From Alphaproteobacteria bacterium (GTDB taxonomy: Bacteria; Pseudomonadota; Alphaproteobacteria; Micropepsales; Micropepsaceae), in the NCBI GenBank assembly GCA_028869725.1, contig JAGWRJ010000331.1:1-6639 (forward strand): DNA of 6,639 nucleotides. The letters are read 5' to 3'. The notes below the pieces were generated by a model that made no database searches, had not been told where the DNA came from, and saw only the letters and a list, made by a program, of their open reading frames with translations. Made by a program: the position numbers and the translations under genes. Of this stretch, positions 6,132 through 6,639 are shown one piece after another (positions within the stretch are counted from its first letter, which is position 1; every line of letters starts with the position of its first letter).

Positions 6132-6147
6132 CGCGCACATGTGCGCG
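6132..6147. repeat. Perfect 16-bp palindrome CGCGCACATGTGCGCG
   Basis: The sequence equals its own reverse complement over 16 bp and lies in the 87-bp gap between the DUF2946-like gene and the barrel gene, 50 bp before the latter's ATG. No T-run follows and a transcript hairpin would have a 6-bp stem with a CAUG loop, so a terminator is unlikely. The position and symmetry fit a dimeric regulator's operator. The GC-rich alternating composition makes chance symmetry somewhat easier, so the role is inference. Confidence 0.45.
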
Positions 6148-6183
6148 TTCGCAACGCTGCGTGTCCTTACCACAAAAGGAGAA

Positions 6184-6191
6184 GGAGGAGG
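6184..6191 (+). promoter_or_regulatory. Strong, repeated ribosome binding site for the barrel gene
   Basis: The leader reads AAAAGGAGAAGGAGGAGGTCAAT before the ATG at 6197, with three overlapping GGAG copies; AGGAGG at 6186-6191 is 5 nt from the start. This indicates high translation, as expected for an abundant envelope protein, and fixes the start codon. Confidence 0.75.
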
Positions 6192-6196
6192 TCAAT

Positions 6197-6639
6197 ATGA
6201 CTTCCCGTTACGTACCTGTCGTGCGGTGTATTGCCTGTGCCGTACTTGCCCTTGCGCTCAATGCCAGTGCGGCCTTGGCCTGTGCCTGCGGATGCGGCGT
6301 CTTCGACGTCGGCACAGCATCTCTCTTTGCCGGCGGTGCCGGTGGCACCGTATTTTTCGAGTATGATTTCATGAACCAGCATGAGGACTGGCAGGGCACC
6401 TCACGCGCATCCAAGCTCGCCAACAGTGATCAGAAGATCCGCACCAGCTTCATGACTTTGGGCGGCCAGTACATGCTCAATCGCGCTTGGGGTGTAATGG
6501 GCGAATTGCCTGTCTGGCAGCGCCACTTCGAGACCATGGATGGAGGATCCCTTGCCAGGTTCGATCACACGGCCCTGGGCGACATCCGCTTGATGGGCAT
6601 CTATTCCGGCCTTTCAGCGGACATGTCGACAGGGATCAT
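6197..6639 (+). CDS. Exported protein, probable outer-membrane beta-barrel (transporter-like), C-terminus outside window
   Basis: The frame runs open from ATG 6197 to the window end, giving 147 residues of a longer protein. A Sec signal peptide is clear: basic N-terminus, hydrophobic core (about 11-22) and an ALA cleavage site after residue 28. The mature protein would begin CACGCGVFDVGT (29-40), with Cys29, Cys31 and Cys33 in CxCxC spacing. The ALAC sequence does not match the usual lipobox well (Ala at -3), so signal peptidase I is favoured, but a lipoprotein cannot be excluded. Downstream are alternating aromatic and polar strands such as GGTVFFEYDFM (49-59), TLGGQYMLNRAWGVMGELPVW (87-107) and TALGDIRLMGIYSG (125-138), as expected for strands of a barrel. 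I recall similar proteins annotated as hypothetical or transporter in proteobacteria; no function is established. It follows the DUF2946-like gene after 87 bp. Confidence 0.78.
   Translation, partial: MTSRYVPVVRCIACAVLALALNASAALACACGCGVFDVGTASLFAGGAGGTVFFEYDFMNQHEDWQGTSRASKLANSDQKIRTSFMTLGGQYMLNRAWGVMGELPVWQRHFETMDGGSLARFDHTALGDIRLMGIYSGLSADMSTGI

Noticed and set aside
1..6639. Mobile element, CRISPR array, tRNA or defence system.
   Set aside because: No transposase or integrase frame, terminal inverted repeats, regularly spaced repeats or cloverleaf-like sequence were seen; all large frames match metabolic, signalling or envelope families.

Overview
The window is GC-rich and gene-dense and looks like the chromosome of a proteobacterium, most likely an alphaproteobacterium. 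The main pointer is the HWE-type histidine kinase, a class concentrated in Alphaproteobacteria. A sphingomonad-like genome would fit, but the genus cannot be fixed from this sequence.

Layout: (1) Positions 1-50, minus strand, hold the first 16 codons of a biotin-dependent acyl-CoA carboxylase alpha subunit that leaves the window. (2) A 114-bp divergent intergenic region separates it from a plus-strand acyl-CoA synthetase (165-1775). (3) A minus-strand HWE histidine kinase (1793-2632) converges on the synthetase with a 17-bp gap. (4) After a 228-bp divergent intergenic region comes a tight plus-strand pair: an amidohydrolase of the D-aminoacylase-like family (2861-4588) and, 11 bp later, a TauD/TfdA-type Fe(II)/2-oxoglutarate dioxygenase (4600-5634). 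(5) Two envelope genes follow on the plus strand: a DUF2946-like small protein (5714-6109) and an exported, probably outer-membrane beta-barrel protein with a CxCxC mature N-terminus (6197 to the window end, cut off).

Working model (inference): positions 1-5634 are accessory catabolic genes for an organic acid or amide of unknown structure. The synthetase would activate a carboxylate to its CoA ester and the carboxylase would act on a downstream acyl-CoA. The amidohydrolase and dioxygenase would release or trim the substrate upstream. The amidohydrolase keeps the HxH, GNCG and ADGGAH motifs. It lacks recognisable counterparts of two zinc-ligand histidines of classical D-aminoacylases, so its substrate should not be assumed to be an N-acyl-D-amino acid. 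The kinase has two predicted membrane helices, no visible sensor domain and no response regulator in the window. The DUF2946/barrel pair looks like a separate envelope, possibly metal-related, unit.

There are no RNA genes, insertion sequences, CRISPR arrays or phage genes. No convincing intrinsic terminator was seen. Nothing here is clearly a new defence or mobile system. The most unusual items are the amidohydrolase/dioxygenase pair, the DUF2946/CxCxC-barrel pair and a perfect 16-bp palindrome between the last two genes.
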